In this document: positions 19,569 through 29,280 of the stretch, piece by piece | Layout of the letters: every line of letters begins with the position of its first letter | How positions within the stretch are numbered: the stretch's first letter is position 1 | NCBI RefSeq assembly: GCF_001678755.1 | Contig: NZ_LZDS01000005.1 | Span: 1-64,000, forward strand | Length of the DNA stretch: 64,000 nucleotides | Direction of reading: 5' to 3' | From: Acinetobacter gandensis | GTDB lineage: Bacteria; Pseudomonadota; Gammaproteobacteria; Pseudomonadales; Moraxellaceae | Notes under the pieces: generated by a model | What the model was told of the DNA's origin: nothing | Databases searched by the model: none | Seen by the model: only the letters and a program-made list of their open reading frames with translations | Program-made: the position numbers and the translations under genes

Positions 19569-20324
19569 ATGACCTCATCTGAAGAAACTTCCCATCTTCC
19601 AAAACATGTTGCCATCATCATGGATGGCAACAATCGTTTTGCCAAAAAGAATCAAATGCAAAAAGGTGAAGGGCATCGTTCTGGAAAGGACATCCTTGAC
19701 CCAATCGTTGAGCATTGTCGTAAAAGAAATATTCAAGCACTGACTGTATTTGCGTTTTCAAGTGAAAACTGGAATCGTCCTCAATTCGAGGTGGATTTAC
19801 TCATGGCTCTTCTTGAAGAGACCATCCATGAGCAGTTGCCACGCATGGAAAAGTTTAATATTGCTCTGCGTTTTATTGGTGATCGTTCTCGTTTATCTGC
19901 GAAGTTACGTGACTTAATGTTGCATGCGGAACAAAGGACTGCTAATTTCGACAGCATGACCCTGACCATTGCAATTAGTTATGGTGGTATGTGGGATATG
20001 GCTCAAGCTGCAAAACACATTGCAGCAGATGTTTTAGAACATAAATTAGATCTTGAAGCAGTGGATGCTGATGTCTTTGGTCAATACGTAAGTTTAAGTG
20101 ATTTACCTGCAGTTGATTTGTTAATTCGTACAGGTGGAGATTTCCGTCTTTCGAATTTCTTATTGTGGCAGGCTGCTTATGCAGAGCTTTATTTCACAGA
20201 TACGTTGTGGCCTGAATTTACCATTGAAGAGTTTGATGATGCACTGGCAGTTTTTGGTGGCCGTGAGCGTCGCTTTGGTAAGACTTCAGAGCAGATTCAA
20301 CAAGAGCAACTTGAGAATAAATAA
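19569..20324 (+). CDS. uppS: undecaprenyl pyrophosphate synthase
   Basis: UppS (251 residues) condenses eight isopentenyl units onto farnesyl diphosphate in cis, giving the C55 carrier for peptidoglycan and surface glycans. The diphosphate-binding MDGNNRFAKK sits near residue 17 (most members have MDGNGRWAK), and VFAFSSENWNRP and the DLLIRTGGDFRLSNFLLWQ block complete the active site. It abuts cdsA directly, with the stop at 20322-20324 and the next ATG at 20325. No promoter is apparent between frr and cdsA, so the genes are probably one operon. Confidence 0.96.
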   Translation: MTSSEETSHLPKHVAIIMDGNNRFAKKNQMQKGEGHRSGKDILDPIVEHCRKRNIQALTVFAFSSENWNRPQFEVDLLMALLEETIHEQLPRMEKFNIALRFIGDRSRLSAKLRDLMLHAEQRTANFDSMTLTIAISYGGMWDMAQAAKHIAADVLEHKLDLEAVDADVFGQYVSLSDLPAVDLLIRTGGDFRLSNFLLWQAAYAELYFTDTLWPEFTIEEFDDALAVFGGRERRFGKTSEQIQQEQLENK

Positions 20325-21146
20325 ATGTTAGAGCGGATAATTACCGCATTGGTACTGGTTTCAGTTGTACTAAGTTGTATGTTTGCAACAGAGTCACATT
20401 ATCCAATGCTTGTGCTGATGATCATTGCATCGGCTGTAGCAGGTTATGAGTGGTTTAAACTCATGCCGCGAAGTACTAAAACTGTGAAGCCATTTGCTTG
20501 GGGCTATGGCTTAGTCACAGCAATTATTTCTGCTTTGGCATTACATTTTGGTGATGTGGCTTTACTGCTTTGGGCAGCGTCAATTTTTACTTGGGTATTA
20601 AGTGTTTATTGGGTGAAATCTTACCCAGAATACGATAACTGGTATAACCCAAGTTTAAACGGAATTGGACTTGTGCTGATTTCAGCTGCTGTTACTGCAA
20701 TTTTTGCAGTTTGGGATAGCTCACCTTGGTGGTTGATGTATCTATTCTTATTGGTTTGGGGGGCAGATAGTGGTGCATATTTTGTTGGCCGTAAACTCGG
20801 TAAGAATAAACTTGCACCAGATGTAAGTCCTAACAAGTCGATGGAAGGACTTTATGGCGGTTTAATCACTGCAATGATCATTGTGGTTGTGGTTGAAGTG
20901 CTATACCTCGACTTAAGCCTTGCGGAGCATATTTTATTCCTTATTCTTTCTGTCGTTACTGTATTTAGTTCTGTGCTAGGAGATTTATTTGAATCGATGA
21001 TCAAGCGTCGTGCGGGTATCAAAGATTCAGGCCGAATTCTTCCTGGGCATGGTGGTGTGCTAGATCGTATCGACTCGTTGCTTGCTGCAGCACCTATTTT
21101 TGCAGCGGGTATGTATGTTTTAAAACTTATTGGCGTAGATTTATAG
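20325..21146 (+). CDS. cdsA: phosphatidate cytidylyltransferase
   Basis: CdsA (273 residues) makes CDP-diacylglycerol, the common precursor of phosphatidylethanolamine, phosphatidylglycerol and cardiolipin, in the inner membrane. It has about eight hydrophobic segments and the C-terminal CTP_transf_1 signature IKRRAGIKDSGRILPGHGG followed by DRIDS, with the metal-binding Asp residues. Its start touches the uppS stop and its own stop touches the dxr start, a sign of translational coupling. Confidence 0.95.
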   Translation: MLERIITALVLVSVVLSCMFATESHYPMLVLMIIASAVAGYEWFKLMPRSTKTVKPFAWGYGLVTAIISALALHFGDVALLLWAASIFTWVLSVYWVKSYPEYDNWYNPSLNGIGLVLISAAVTAIFAVWDSSPWWLMYLFLLVWGADSGAYFVGRKLGKNKLAPDVSPNKSMEGLYGGLITAMIIVVVVEVLYLDLSLAEHILFLILSVVTVFSSVLGDLFESMIKRRAGIKDSGRILPGHGGVLDRIDSLLAAAPIFAAGMYVLKLIGVDL

Positions 21147-22343
21147 ATGTCACAATCTGTTTGTATATTGGGTGTTACAGGCTCCATTGGTCAAAGTACC
21201 TTAAAGATTCTGCAACTACATCCCGAAGAGTATTCAGTCTTTGCAGTTACTGCTCATAGCCGAATTGTAGAACTTGTAGAAATTTGCAAACAGTTTCGAC
21301 CGAAAATCGCAGTTGTTCCTTTGCAAAAAGTGGATGAACTGCGCCAGTTGTTAATTGCAAATCAATTGTCTGAAATTGAAATTTTACATGATGAGGCAGG
21401 GTTAATTGCTGCAGCAGAACATCCAAACGTAGATGTTGTGATGGCTGCAATTGTGGGGGCAGCAGGATTGTTGCCAACACTTGCCGCAGCAAAAGCAGGT
21501 AAACGTGTCTTATTGGCCAATAAAGAAGCTTTGGTGATGTCAGGAGACATCATGATTCAGACAGCACGGGAAAATAACGCTTTGTTATTGCCTGTCGATT
21601 CTGAACACAATGCTATCTTTCAATGTCTGCCACAGAACTATCTACAAGAAAATCGTAATGGTCAGCCTAAAATGGGCGTTAAGCAGATTTTACTTACTGC
21701 TTCTGGTGGGCCTTTTCTACACCATAGCTTAGAACAATTGCAATCAGTTACACCTGCACAGGCTTGTAAGCATCCAAATTGGTCTATGGGACAAAAAATT
21801 TCGGTTGATTCTGCAACATTAATGAATAAAGGCCTAGAACTCATCGAAGCATGTCATTTATTTGCAGTAGAAGAACAATTTGTAACAGTTGTAGTTCATC
21901 CTCAGAGTATCATTCACTCGATGGTTCAATATGTGGATGGTTCGACTTTGGCACAAATGGGTAATCCTGATATGTGTACACCAATTGCACATGCACTGGC
22001 TTGGCCTGAACGGATTCAAACACATGTGCCACCATTGGATTTGTTCTTGCATTCACAATTGAATTTTGAAGAGCCTGACACAGTTCGATTCCCTGCATTG
22101 AAACTTGCGCGTCAAGCCATGAAGGCAGGTGGATTAGCACCGACTATATTAAATGCAGCAAATGAAATAGCTGTTGCAGCATTCTTAACAGAGCAAATAG
22201 GATTTACTCAAATTCCACAGGTTGTGGAACATACCTTGGGTCAAGTTGAAAATGCTGCGGCGGTAAGTATTGATGTGATTCTTCAAGCAGACCATACTGC
22301 ACGTATCGTTGCTGAGAAAGCTGTATTGAATTTAGGAAGTTAA
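21147..22343 (+). CDS. dxr: 1-deoxy-D-xylulose-5-phosphate reductoisomerase
   Basis: Dxr/IspC (398 residues) commits carbon to the MEP isoprenoid pathway, feeding the neighbouring UppS step. The NADPH-binding GVTGSIGQST lies at residues 9-18, LANKEALVMSG around residue 121, and the catalytic metal-site region at LPVDSEHNAIFQ and SVDSATLMNKGLELIEA. Length is standard. It begins at the base after the cdsA stop codon and ends four bases before rseP. The target of fosmidomycin in other bacteria. Confidence 0.97.
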   Translation: MSQSVCILGVTGSIGQSTLKILQLHPEEYSVFAVTAHSRIVELVEICKQFRPKIAVVPLQKVDELRQLLIANQLSEIEILHDEAGLIAAAEHPNVDVVMAAIVGAAGLLPTLAAAKAGKRVLLANKEALVMSGDIMIQTARENNALLLPVDSEHNAIFQCLPQNYLQENRNGQPKMGVKQILLTASGGPFLHHSLEQLQSVTPAQACKHPNWSMGQKISVDSATLMNKGLELIEACHLFAVEEQFVTVVVHPQSIIHSMVQYVDGSTLAQMGNPDMCTPIAHALAWPERIQTHVPPLDLFLHSQLNFEEPDTVRFPALKLARQAMKAGGLAPTILNAANEIAVAAFLTEQIGFTQIPQVVEHTLGQVENAAAVSIDVILQADHTARIVAEKAVLNLGS

Positions 22344-22347
22344 AAAC

Positions 22348-23703
22348 ATGAATGCCTTGTTTATGATTATTGCGGCAATATTGCTACTTGGTCCACTCAT
22401 TGCGATTCATGAGTTTGGACACTATATTGTTGCTCGTAAACTGGGTGTAAAAGTATTGGTCTATTCGATTGGTTTTGGACCTACACTTTTAAAGTGGACA
22501 TCTAAAAAGTCAGGGATTCAATATCAGCTTTCTGCATTACCACTGGGTGGTTATGTCAAAATGTTGGATGAGCGTGAAGGTGATGTTTCGGAGCTTGATT
22601 TACCGAAAGCCTTTAACCGTCAGCATCCTTGGAAGCGTATTGCAATTGTTGCTGCTGGTCCGCTCATTAATTTGGCATTTGCAGTTATTCTATTTTGGAT
22701 CTTATTTTTACCTGCGCAAGAGCAGCTGAATACTCGCGTAGGGAAAGTTATTCCGAATACGCCAGCTGCAGCAGTTCAGATGCAAGCTGGTGATAAAATC
22801 ACGGCAGTTGATGGTACTCAAGTATCAACATGGGAACGACTAAGCTATGCTTTAGTAGACCGAGTTGGCGAAACGGGCAATATTCAAATTCAGGCTGAAC
22901 GTGATGGACAGTTGAAAACGTTTAGTTTGCCAATTCAAAGTTTTTTACGCGATCAATCGCAATCTCCATTAGAAATTCTAGGTTTTACACCGTATCGTCC
23001 AGAAATTCCAGCTGTGGTTTCTAAACTGAGCGAAGATGGTGCGGCAGTACGACAAGGAATGAAGCAGGGAGATCGTATTGTTGCGATTGATGGCGTAAAA
23101 ATGAAAGATTGGTTTGATGTTGTACAAGTTGTACAAGCATCACCCGAAAAATTACTAAAAATAGATGTATTGCGACAAAATAAAATTGTGCATTTGGAAG
23201 TGATGCCGCAAGGTAAGCGTGACCAAATGGGTAAAGTCACAGGTATGCTTGGTGTACAAAGCGATCCTGGTAAAGTGAATGTTCCTGCTGAATATAAGCA
23301 AATAATTCAGTACAGTCCTGTTGAGGCAATAGGTAAAGCAGTAGAAAAAACCGGTCAAATTTCTGGCATGATTTTGAATTCTATTGTAAAAATGGTACGT
23401 GGGTTGGTTGGTTTGGATAACTTGTCAGGCCCAATTACGATTGCTAAAGTCGCGGGTCAAAGTGCTGAAATGGGTTGGCAAACCTTCATTTCTTTTATGG
23501 CACTGATGAGTGTAAGTCTGGGAATTTTAAATTTACTCCCAATTCCTATGCTCGATGGCGGTCACTTAATTTACTATTTTATTGAATTAATTCGTGGTAA
23601 ACCTGTTTCTGAACAAATACAATTGGTTGGCTTAAAAATTGGTATGGTATTGCTGGGTAGTATGATGCTACTGGCTCTATTCAATGACATTATGCGTTTA
23701 TAA
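22348..23703 (+). CDS. rseP: site-2 zinc metalloprotease RseP
   Basis: RseP (451 residues) cleaves membrane-embedded anti-sigma factors and leftover signal peptides inside the inner membrane. The HEFGH zinc motif is at residues 21-25 in the first membrane helix, and the third ligand lies in PIPMLDGGHLIYY near the C-terminus. Two PDZ domains occupy about residues 115-290. The position just before bamA is conserved and fits an envelope-stress role, but the anti-sigma partner is not in this window. Confidence 0.95.
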   Translation: MNALFMIIAAILLLGPLIAIHEFGHYIVARKLGVKVLVYSIGFGPTLLKWTSKKSGIQYQLSALPLGGYVKMLDEREGDVSELDLPKAFNRQHPWKRIAIVAAGPLINLAFAVILFWILFLPAQEQLNTRVGKVIPNTPAAAVQMQAGDKITAVDGTQVSTWERLSYALVDRVGETGNIQIQAERDGQLKTFSLPIQSFLRDQSQSPLEILGFTPYRPEIPAVVSKLSEDGAAVRQGMKQGDRIVAIDGVKMKDWFDVVQVVQASPEKLLKIDVLRQNKIVHLEVMPQGKRDQMGKVTGMLGVQSDPGKVNVPAEYKQIIQYSPVEAIGKAVEKTGQISGMILNSIVKMVRGLVGLDNLSGPITIAKVAGQSAEMGWQTFISFMALMSVSLGILNLLPIPMLDGGHLIYYFIELIRGKPVSEQIQLVGLKIGMVLLGSMMLLALFNDIMRL

Positions 23704-23744
23704 CAACGTAGATACGTAATAAATTAACAGCGGAAAAGACTGGC

Positions 23745-26321
23745 ATGCAGCACAAACATTTATTTATGCCGTTGGCACTGGTTAGTGCTATGGCAGTAGC
23801 ACAACAAGTATATGCAGCAGATGATTTTGTAGTACAAGATATTCGAGTTGATGGCTTAGTGCGCTTAACTCCTGACAATGTGGCAGGAATGATTCCATTC
23901 TCCGCTGGAGATCGTGTAAACGATCAAATCATTTCGAACTCGATTCGTAGCTTATTCGCTTCAGGTATGTTTGATGATGTGAAATCATCTCAAGTGGGAA
24001 ATACACTTGTGTATACCGTAGTGGAACGCCCAATCATTTCTAAAGTTGAGCTGAAAGGCAATAAATTGATTCCAAAGGAAGCTTTGGAAGAAGGCCTGAA
24101 AAAAATGGGTCTTGCTGAAGGTGAGGTTCTTAAGAAATCTTCATTACAATTGGTTGAAACAGAATTAGAACAACAGTACATGCAGCAAGGCCGTTATGAC
24201 GCTGATGTAAAAGTGACAACTACAGCTCAGCCAAATAACCGTGTAAATGTTTTAATTGATTTTGTTGAAGGTCAGTCAGCTAAAGTATTTGATATTAATA
24301 TCATTGGCAATACAGTCTTTAAAGAAAGCGAAATTAAACAAATTTTTGCATTGAAAGAAAGCGGTTGGAATTCAGTTATTTCCCGTAATGACCGTTATGC
24401 ACGTGAAAAAATGGCTGCAAGTTTAGAGTCTTTGCGCGCGCTTTATTTGAACAAAGGTTATATCAATTTTAATATTACCAATTCAAGCCTAAACCTAAGT
24501 GAAGATAAAAAGCATGTGTTCATTGAAGTTTCTGTGGATGAAGGCGAGCAATTTAAGTTTGGGGAAACCAAATTCTTAGGTGATGCGCTTTATACACAAA
24601 ATGAATTGAATGCATTAAAGCTTTATAAAGATGGTGAGCTTTATTCACAAGAAAAAGTAAACGCAGTTAAACAATTACTCCTTCGTAAATATGGTAATGC
24701 GGGTTATTACTTTGCTGAAGTGAATATTGTTCCAGAAATTAATAAAGATACGAAATTAGTTGATCTGAACTACTATGTAAATCCAGGTCAACAAGTTACT
24801 GTACGCCGTATTAACTTTACAGGTAACTCAAAAACTGCCGATGAAGTGTTACGTCGTGAAATGCGTCAGATGGAAGGTGCTTTAGCAAGTAACGAAAAAA
24901 TTGACTTATCCAAAGTTCGTTTAGAGCGTACAGGTTTCTTTAAAACAGTTGATGTGAAACCTGCACGTATTCCTGGCACACCAGACCAAATTGACTTGAA
25001 CGTGAATGTTGAAGAACAGCATTCGGGTACAAGTACACTCGCTGTTGGTTTCTCGCAAAGTGGTGGTATCACTTTCCAAGCAGGTTTGAGTCAAACCAAC
25101 TTCTTAGGTACAGGTAATGCGGTTTCTATCGATTTGTCACGTTCAGAGACTCAAGATTACTACAACCTAAGTGTTACCGACCCGTACTTCACTATTGATG
25201 GTGTACGTCGTGGTTATAACATGTACTACCGTAAAACCAAGTTAGATGATGACTATAACGTTAACAACTACGTCACTGACAGTTTTGGTGGTGGTATTAA
25301 CTTCGGTTATCCGATCGATGAAAACCAAAGTATCAGTATGGGTTTAAACGTAGACCAAACTGAGGTTACTACGGGTCCATACGTTTCAACTTATGTACGT
25401 GATTACTTGCTTGCTAATGGTGGTAAGGCTACTCATCGCGCGGAAGATGTTTGTACTGGTAGTTATGTCTCACAAAAAGCAATAGATATTTATAATCAAA
25501 CTCCAACTCCTAATCCTATTCCAAGTGATTATGAGGATGCAATTCATTGTGTCGACGATAAATATCAAGCTGTTGATCTTGTAGATTATAATGATGAATT
25601 TAAAGGTAAATTTTTAACCTACAATTTAAATTTAGGTTGGTCATATAACACGCTAAACCGTCCTGTGTTCCCAACTTCAGGTATGTCGCATCGCGTAAAT
25701 ACTGAAATTGCTTTACCAGGTAGTGATGTTGAATATCAAAAAGTCACATACGATGCACAAGCTTATTTCCCACTAGGTAAAGACTTTGTTGTGCGTGGTT
25801 ACGGTAAGTTAGGCTATGGTAATGACTTGCCATTCTATAAAAACTTCTATGCAGGTGGTTTTGGCTCGGTACGTGGTTATGACAATAGTACATTAGGTCC
25901 AAAATATGATGGTGTGTACTATCAAGGTGTTGGCAAAGAAGATTTAGATTTTGAGGAAGTTGGTGGTAACGCGCTTGTACAATTTGGTGCAGAACTAGCA
26001 CTTCCAGTTCCATTTAAAGGGGATTGGGCTCGTCAAGTTCGTCCAGTATTGTTTGCTGAGGGTGCACAAGTATTTGATACACAGTGTGATGTGCCAGCTG
26101 CAGACAGTGTGTTAATTAAAGATGGTCAATCTTATAATGCACGTCAATACTGTAAAGACAATTACGGCTTTGATATGAATAACATGCGTTACAGCGTAGG
26201 CGCAGGTTTCACTTGGATTACGATGATTGGTCCAATTTCATTGAGCTATGCATTCCCATTGAATGATAAAGCTGGTGATGAAACAAAAGAGATTCAATTC
26301 GAAATCGGTCGTACATTCTAA
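23745..26321 (+). CDS. bamA: outer membrane protein assembly factor BamA
   Basis: BamA (858 residues) is the Omp85 insertase for outer-membrane barrels. A signal peptide ends about residue 24 (QQVYA), five POTRA domains cover about 25-425, and the 16-stranded barrel ends in the expected phenylalanine (FEIGRTF). The lid motif is GSVRGYDN. The barrel holds a long external loop around residues 555-625 (bases 25410-25615) with two cysteines and noticeably AT-richer codons than the flanks, and a second loop near 26090-26165 with two or more cysteines. Both would face outside. It is followed by skp. Confidence 0.96.
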   Translation: MQHKHLFMPLALVSAMAVAQQVYAADDFVVQDIRVDGLVRLTPDNVAGMIPFSAGDRVNDQIISNSIRSLFASGMFDDVKSSQVGNTLVYTVVERPIISKVELKGNKLIPKEALEEGLKKMGLAEGEVLKKSSLQLVETELEQQYMQQGRYDADVKVTTTAQPNNRVNVLIDFVEGQSAKVFDINIIGNTVFKESEIKQIFALKESGWNSVISRNDRYAREKMAASLESLRALYLNKGYINFNITNSSLNLSEDKKHVFIEVSVDEGEQFKFGETKFLGDALYTQNELNALKLYKDGELYSQEKVNAVKQLLLRKYGNAGYYFAEVNIVPEINKDTKLVDLNYYVNPGQQVTVRRINFTGNSKTADEVLRREMRQMEGALASNEKIDLSKVRLERTGFFKTVDVKPARIPGTPDQIDLNVNVEEQHSGTSTLAVGFSQSGGITFQAGLSQTNFLGTGNAVSIDLSRSETQDYYNLSVTDPYFTIDGVRRGYNMYYRKTKLDDDYNVNNYVTDSFGGGINFGYPIDENQSISMGLNVDQTEVTTGPYVSTYVRDYLLANGGKATHRAEDVCTGSYVSQKAIDIYNQTPTPNPIPSDYEDAIHCVDDKYQAVDLVDYNDEFKGKFLTYNLNLGWSYNTLNRPVFPTSGMSHRVNTEIALPGSDVEYQKVTYDAQAYFPLGKDFVVRGYGKLGYGNDLPFYKNFYAGGFGSVRGYDNSTLGPKYDGVYYQGVGKEDLDFEEVGGNALVQFGAELALPVPFKGDWARQVRPVLFAEGAQVFDTQCDVPAADSVLIKDGQSYNARQYCKDNYGFDMNNMRYSVGAGFTWITMIGPISLSYAFPLNDKAGDETKEIQFEIGRTF

Positions 26322-26361
26322 GTACGACCCATTTTGGGTATCAAAATTAAAAGGATATAAA

Positions 26362-26859
26362 ATGAAAAAGCTTCTCGCTGGTTTAGTTGTTGGTTTATCG
26401 TGTAGTTCAATGCTTCATGCGGCAGGTTATGGTGTTGTAGACTTAGAAAAAGTTGTTGATCAAAGCACTTATATTAAGCAGCAAAATGCACAAATTCAGC
26501 AGCAATTAAAACCACAAACAACCAAGATTGAAGCCTTGGCGAAAGAGCTTGAATCACTGCAGCAAAAAGCACAGCAAAGTGGTGATAAGCTGACTGATGC
26601 GCAAAAGCAGCAAATGGGTCAGCAGTATCAAAATAAATTGAAAGAATTAAATGCTTTGCAGCAGACTGTTCAAACCTCGGTACAAGGTAATATTCAAAAT
26701 TTAAATCGTTCGATGGATACCAGAATTAAGCAAGTTGCTGAACAATTGCGTAAAGAGAATAATTTAGATGTTGTTTTGAATAAAAATTCAGCATTGGCGT
26801 ATGACCCTAAGTTTGATTTAACTGATAAAATGATTCAAAAGGTTAACGCAATTAAATAA
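26362..26859 (+). CDS. skp: periplasmic chaperone Skp/OmpH
   Basis: Skp (165 residues) holds unfolded outer-membrane proteins in the periplasm for BamA. The signal peptide is MKKLLAGLVVGLSCSSMLHA, followed by YGVVDLEKVVDQS and a long coiled coil rich in Gln and Lys that forms the tentacles, then a closing LDVVLNKNSALAYDP strand. The ATG at 26362 has AAGGA upstream; longer in-frame starts overlap bamA and do not form a leader. It lies between bamA and lpxD as in other gammaproteobacteria. Confidence 0.95.
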   Translation: MKKLLAGLVVGLSCSSMLHAAGYGVVDLEKVVDQSTYIKQQNAQIQQQLKPQTTKIEALAKELESLQQKAQQSGDKLTDAQKQQMGQQYQNKLKELNALQQTVQTSVQGNIQNLNRSMDTRIKQVAEQLRKENNLDVVLNKNSALAYDPKFDLTDKMIQKVNAIK

Positions 26860-26862
26860 TCA

Positions 26863-27933
26863 ATGAATTCTCAAAAATTCAGTTTAGAAAAGCTAGCCGG
26901 GCTTGTACAAGGTCAATGTATAGGTCAGGCTGATTTACAACTGAGTGGTATGGCGAGCTTAGAGCAGGCCAAACCACATCATCTTGCATTCGTGAATGCT
27001 GAAAAGTATTTAGCTGAAGCGAATCAATCTCAAGCAGGTGCATTAATCGTCACTGCTGAACTTCAAGCTCAAATCACAACACAACAAAATTTTATTGTTG
27101 TTGCTAATCCGTATCTTGCTTTTGCTATTTTGACGCATGTTTTTGAAAAAAAACATGTTGAAACGGGTATTGAAAGTACTGCGCAAATTCATCCTTCAGC
27201 AATCATTGCAGATACAGCATATATTGGTCACTACACCGTTATTGGTGCGCACTGTGTCGTTGGTGAAGGTACACGCATAGAATCACAAGTAAAAGTCGAT
27301 GATAATGTTGAAATTGGCAAAGATTGCTTTATCGATTCACATGTGACTTTAACTGGTGAAGCTAGAATTGCAGACCGTGTACGTATTCATGCAAGTACTG
27401 TGATTGGTGGTGAGGGTTTTGGCTTTGCACCTTATCAAGGTAAATGGCATCGTATTGCTCAACTTGGCTCGGTACGCATTGGTAATGATGTACGAATTGG
27501 CTCAAATTGTAGTATTGATCGTGGTGCTTTGGATGACACTATTTTAGAAGATGGAGTCATTATTGATAACCTTGTGCAAATCGCACATAACGTGAAAGTG
27601 GGTGCGAATACTGCGATGGCTGCTAAATGCGGTATTGCCGGCAGTACCACGATTGGCAAAAATTGTGTACTTGCTGGTGCGGTAGGTATCGTAGGTCACA
27701 TTAATATTGCCGATAATGTTACAATCACTGGAATGTCAATGGTCACAAAAAGTATTTCAGTCGCTGGTAGTTATTCGTCGGGGACGCCAATGCTTGAAAG
27801 TGGTTCTTGGAAAAAGGCTGCGATTCGCTTCAAACAATTAGCAGATGTGCCATTGACCCAGTTGGTCAAACGACTTGATCATATGCAATCTCAAATTGAG
27901 TCCCTTGAATCAACTTTTAAATTGCGTAAATAA
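26863..27933 (+). CDS. lpxD: UDP-3-O-acylglucosamine N-acyltransferase
   Basis: LpxD (356 residues) adds the second acyl chain in lipid A synthesis. It has the N-terminal uridine-binding domain ([10 protein letters not shown]), a left-handed parallel beta-helix of hexapeptide repeats (about 105-310) with [11 protein letters not shown] and the catalytic His in IAHNVKVG, and a C-terminal helix that binds acyl carrier protein. It starts three bases after the skp stop. Together with fabZ and lpxA it forms the early lipid A block; lpxB is not present after lpxA. Confidence 0.96.
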   Translation: MNSQKFSLEKLAGLVQGQCIGQADLQLSGMASLEQAKPHHLAFVNAEKYLAEANQSQAGALIVTAELQAQITTQQNFIVVANPYLAFAILTHVFEKKHVETGIESTAQIHPSAIIADTAYIGHYTVIGAHCVVGEGTRIESQVKVDDNVEIGKDCFIDSHVTLTGEARIADRVRIHASTVIGGEGFGFAPYQGKWHRIAQLGSVRIGNDVRIGSNCSIDRGALDDTILEDGVIIDNLVQIAHNVKVGANTAMAAKCGIAGSTTIGKNCVLAGAVGIVGHINIADNVTITGMSMVTKSISVAGSYSSGTPMLESGSWKKAAIRFKQLADVPLTQLVKRLDHMQSQIESLESTFKLRK

Positions 27934-27935
27934 TT

Positions 27936-28418
27936 ATGATGACAGAGTCAAATACCCCAGCGTTCACTAAACCTGAATTACCAATGACTATTCAGACTAT
28001 TCGTGAATATTTGCCACATCGTTATCCGTTTTTATTGGTTGATCGTGTTGTTGAAGTATCCGACAACGGGATTGTTGGCTACAAAAACGTAACGATCAAT
28101 GAAGAGTTTTTGCAGGGCCATTTCCCAGAATATCCAATTATGCCAGGTGTGTTAATTGTTGAAGCACTTGCGCAGGTTTCTGGTATTTTGGGTTTCATTA
28201 TGAATAATGAAAAGCCCTCATCAGGTTCTTTGTTCCTATTTGCTGGTGCAGAAAAGGTAAGATTTAAAAAACAAGTGGTTGCAGGTGATCAACTTGTTTT
28301 AAAATCAGAATTAGTGATGCAAAAGCGTGGCATTTACAAATATAATTGTATTGCCACTGTTGATGGTATTGTAGCAGCAACTGCGGAAATTATGGTTTCG
28401 CATCAAAAAACAGAGTAA
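27936..28418 (+). CDS. fabZ: 3-hydroxyacyl-ACP dehydratase FabZ
   Basis: FabZ (160 residues, or one fewer if the second ATG is used) dehydrates 3-hydroxyacyl-ACP in fatty acid elongation and competes with LpxA/LpxD for the same substrates, which explains its place here. The hot-dog fold catalytic His is in LPHRYPFLLVDRV, the Glu in PIMPGVLIVEALAQ. Spacing to lpxD is two bases and to lpxA two bases, consistent with one operon. Confidence 0.97.
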   Translation: MMTESNTPAFTKPELPMTIQTIREYLPHRYPFLLVDRVVEVSDNGIVGYKNVTINEEFLQGHFPEYPIMPGVLIVEALAQVSGILGFIMNNEKPSSGSLFLFAGAEKVRFKKQVVAGDQLVLKSELVMQKRGIYKYNCIATVDGIVAATAEIMVSHQKTE

Positions 28419-28420
28419 GC

Positions 28421-29209
28421 ATGAGCAATAACGAATTAATACATCCGACCGCTATTATTGATTCATCTGCAGTGATTGCTGCAGATGTTCAAATTGGGCC
28501 ATATTGTATTATTGGACCCAATGTGACGATTGGTGCTGGAACCAAGTTACGTTCACATGTTGTGGTGGGTGGATATACCCGTATTGGTCAGCATAATGAT
28601 ATTTTTCAGTTTGCCAGTGTGGGTGAAGAGTGCCAAGACCTGAAATATGCAGGTGAAGAAACTTGGTTAGAAATTGGTGATCACAATTCAATTCGTGAGC
28701 ATTGCAGCCTTCATCGCGGTACAACACAAGACCATGGTTTGACGAAAATTGGTAGTCATAATTTATTGATGGTGAATACACATATTGCACATGATTGTGT
28801 GGTAGGTGACCATAATATTTTTGCCAATAATGTCGGTGTTGCAGGCCACGTTCATATTGGTGACTATGTTATTGTAGGTGGTAACTCAGGTATTCATCAG
28901 TTCTGTAAGATTGATTCTTATAGCATGATTGGTGGTGCATCGCTTATTCTTAAAGATGTTCCTGCATATGTGATGGTTTCAGGTAACCCTGCACATGCTT
29001 TTGCAATGAATGTTGAAGGTATGCGTCGTAAAGGATGGTCTAAAAATACCATTCAAGGTCTACGTGAGTCATTCAAATTGATCTATAAAGCAGGTTTGAC
29101 GACCAATGAGGCCATTGAGCGTATTCGTACTGAGATCTTGCCAGAAGTAGCGGAAGCACAGTTATTGCTTGATTCTTTAGAACAATCTAAACGTGGTATC
29201 GTTCGTTAA
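28421..29209 (+). CDS. lpxA: UDP-N-acetylglucosamine acyltransferase
   Basis: LpxA (262 residues) performs the first acylation of lipid A synthesis. The hexapeptide beta-helix runs from HPTAIIDSSAVI to about residue 190 with the catalytic His in MVNTHIAHDCVVGD and the chain-length region GGNSGIHQFCKI. The C-terminal helical domain is intact. It is the last gene of the plus-strand envelope run and is closed by a terminator. Mutations of lpxA/lpxD in Acinetobacter baumannii are known to cause LOS loss and colistin resistance; the gene here appears intact. Confidence 0.97.
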   Translation: MSNNELIHPTAIIDSSAVIAADVQIGPYCIIGPNVTIGAGTKLRSHVVVGGYTRIGQHNDIFQFASVGEECQDLKYAGEETWLEIGDHNSIREHCSLHRGTTQDHGLTKIGSHNLLMVNTHIAHDCVVGDHNIFANNVGVAGHVHIGDYVIVGGNSGIHQFCKIDSYSMIGGASLILKDVPAYVMVSGNPAHAFAMNVEGMRRKGWSKNTIQGLRESFKLIYKAGLTTNEAIERIRTEILPEVAEAQLLLDSLEQSKRGIVR

Positions 29210-29224
29210 TTAGTGATGCGAAAT

Positions 29225-29255
29225 AAAAAAGACACCAAGTGCGGTGTCTTTTTAT
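29225..29255 (+). terminator. terminator after lpxA
   Basis: AAAAAAGACACC-aagtgc-GGTGTCTTTTT is a stem with T and A runs, able to act for lpxA and for the convergent cpoB-like gene. Confidence 0.9.
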
Positions 29256-29280
29256 TGCTAAAATAAAACTATTAAAAAAA

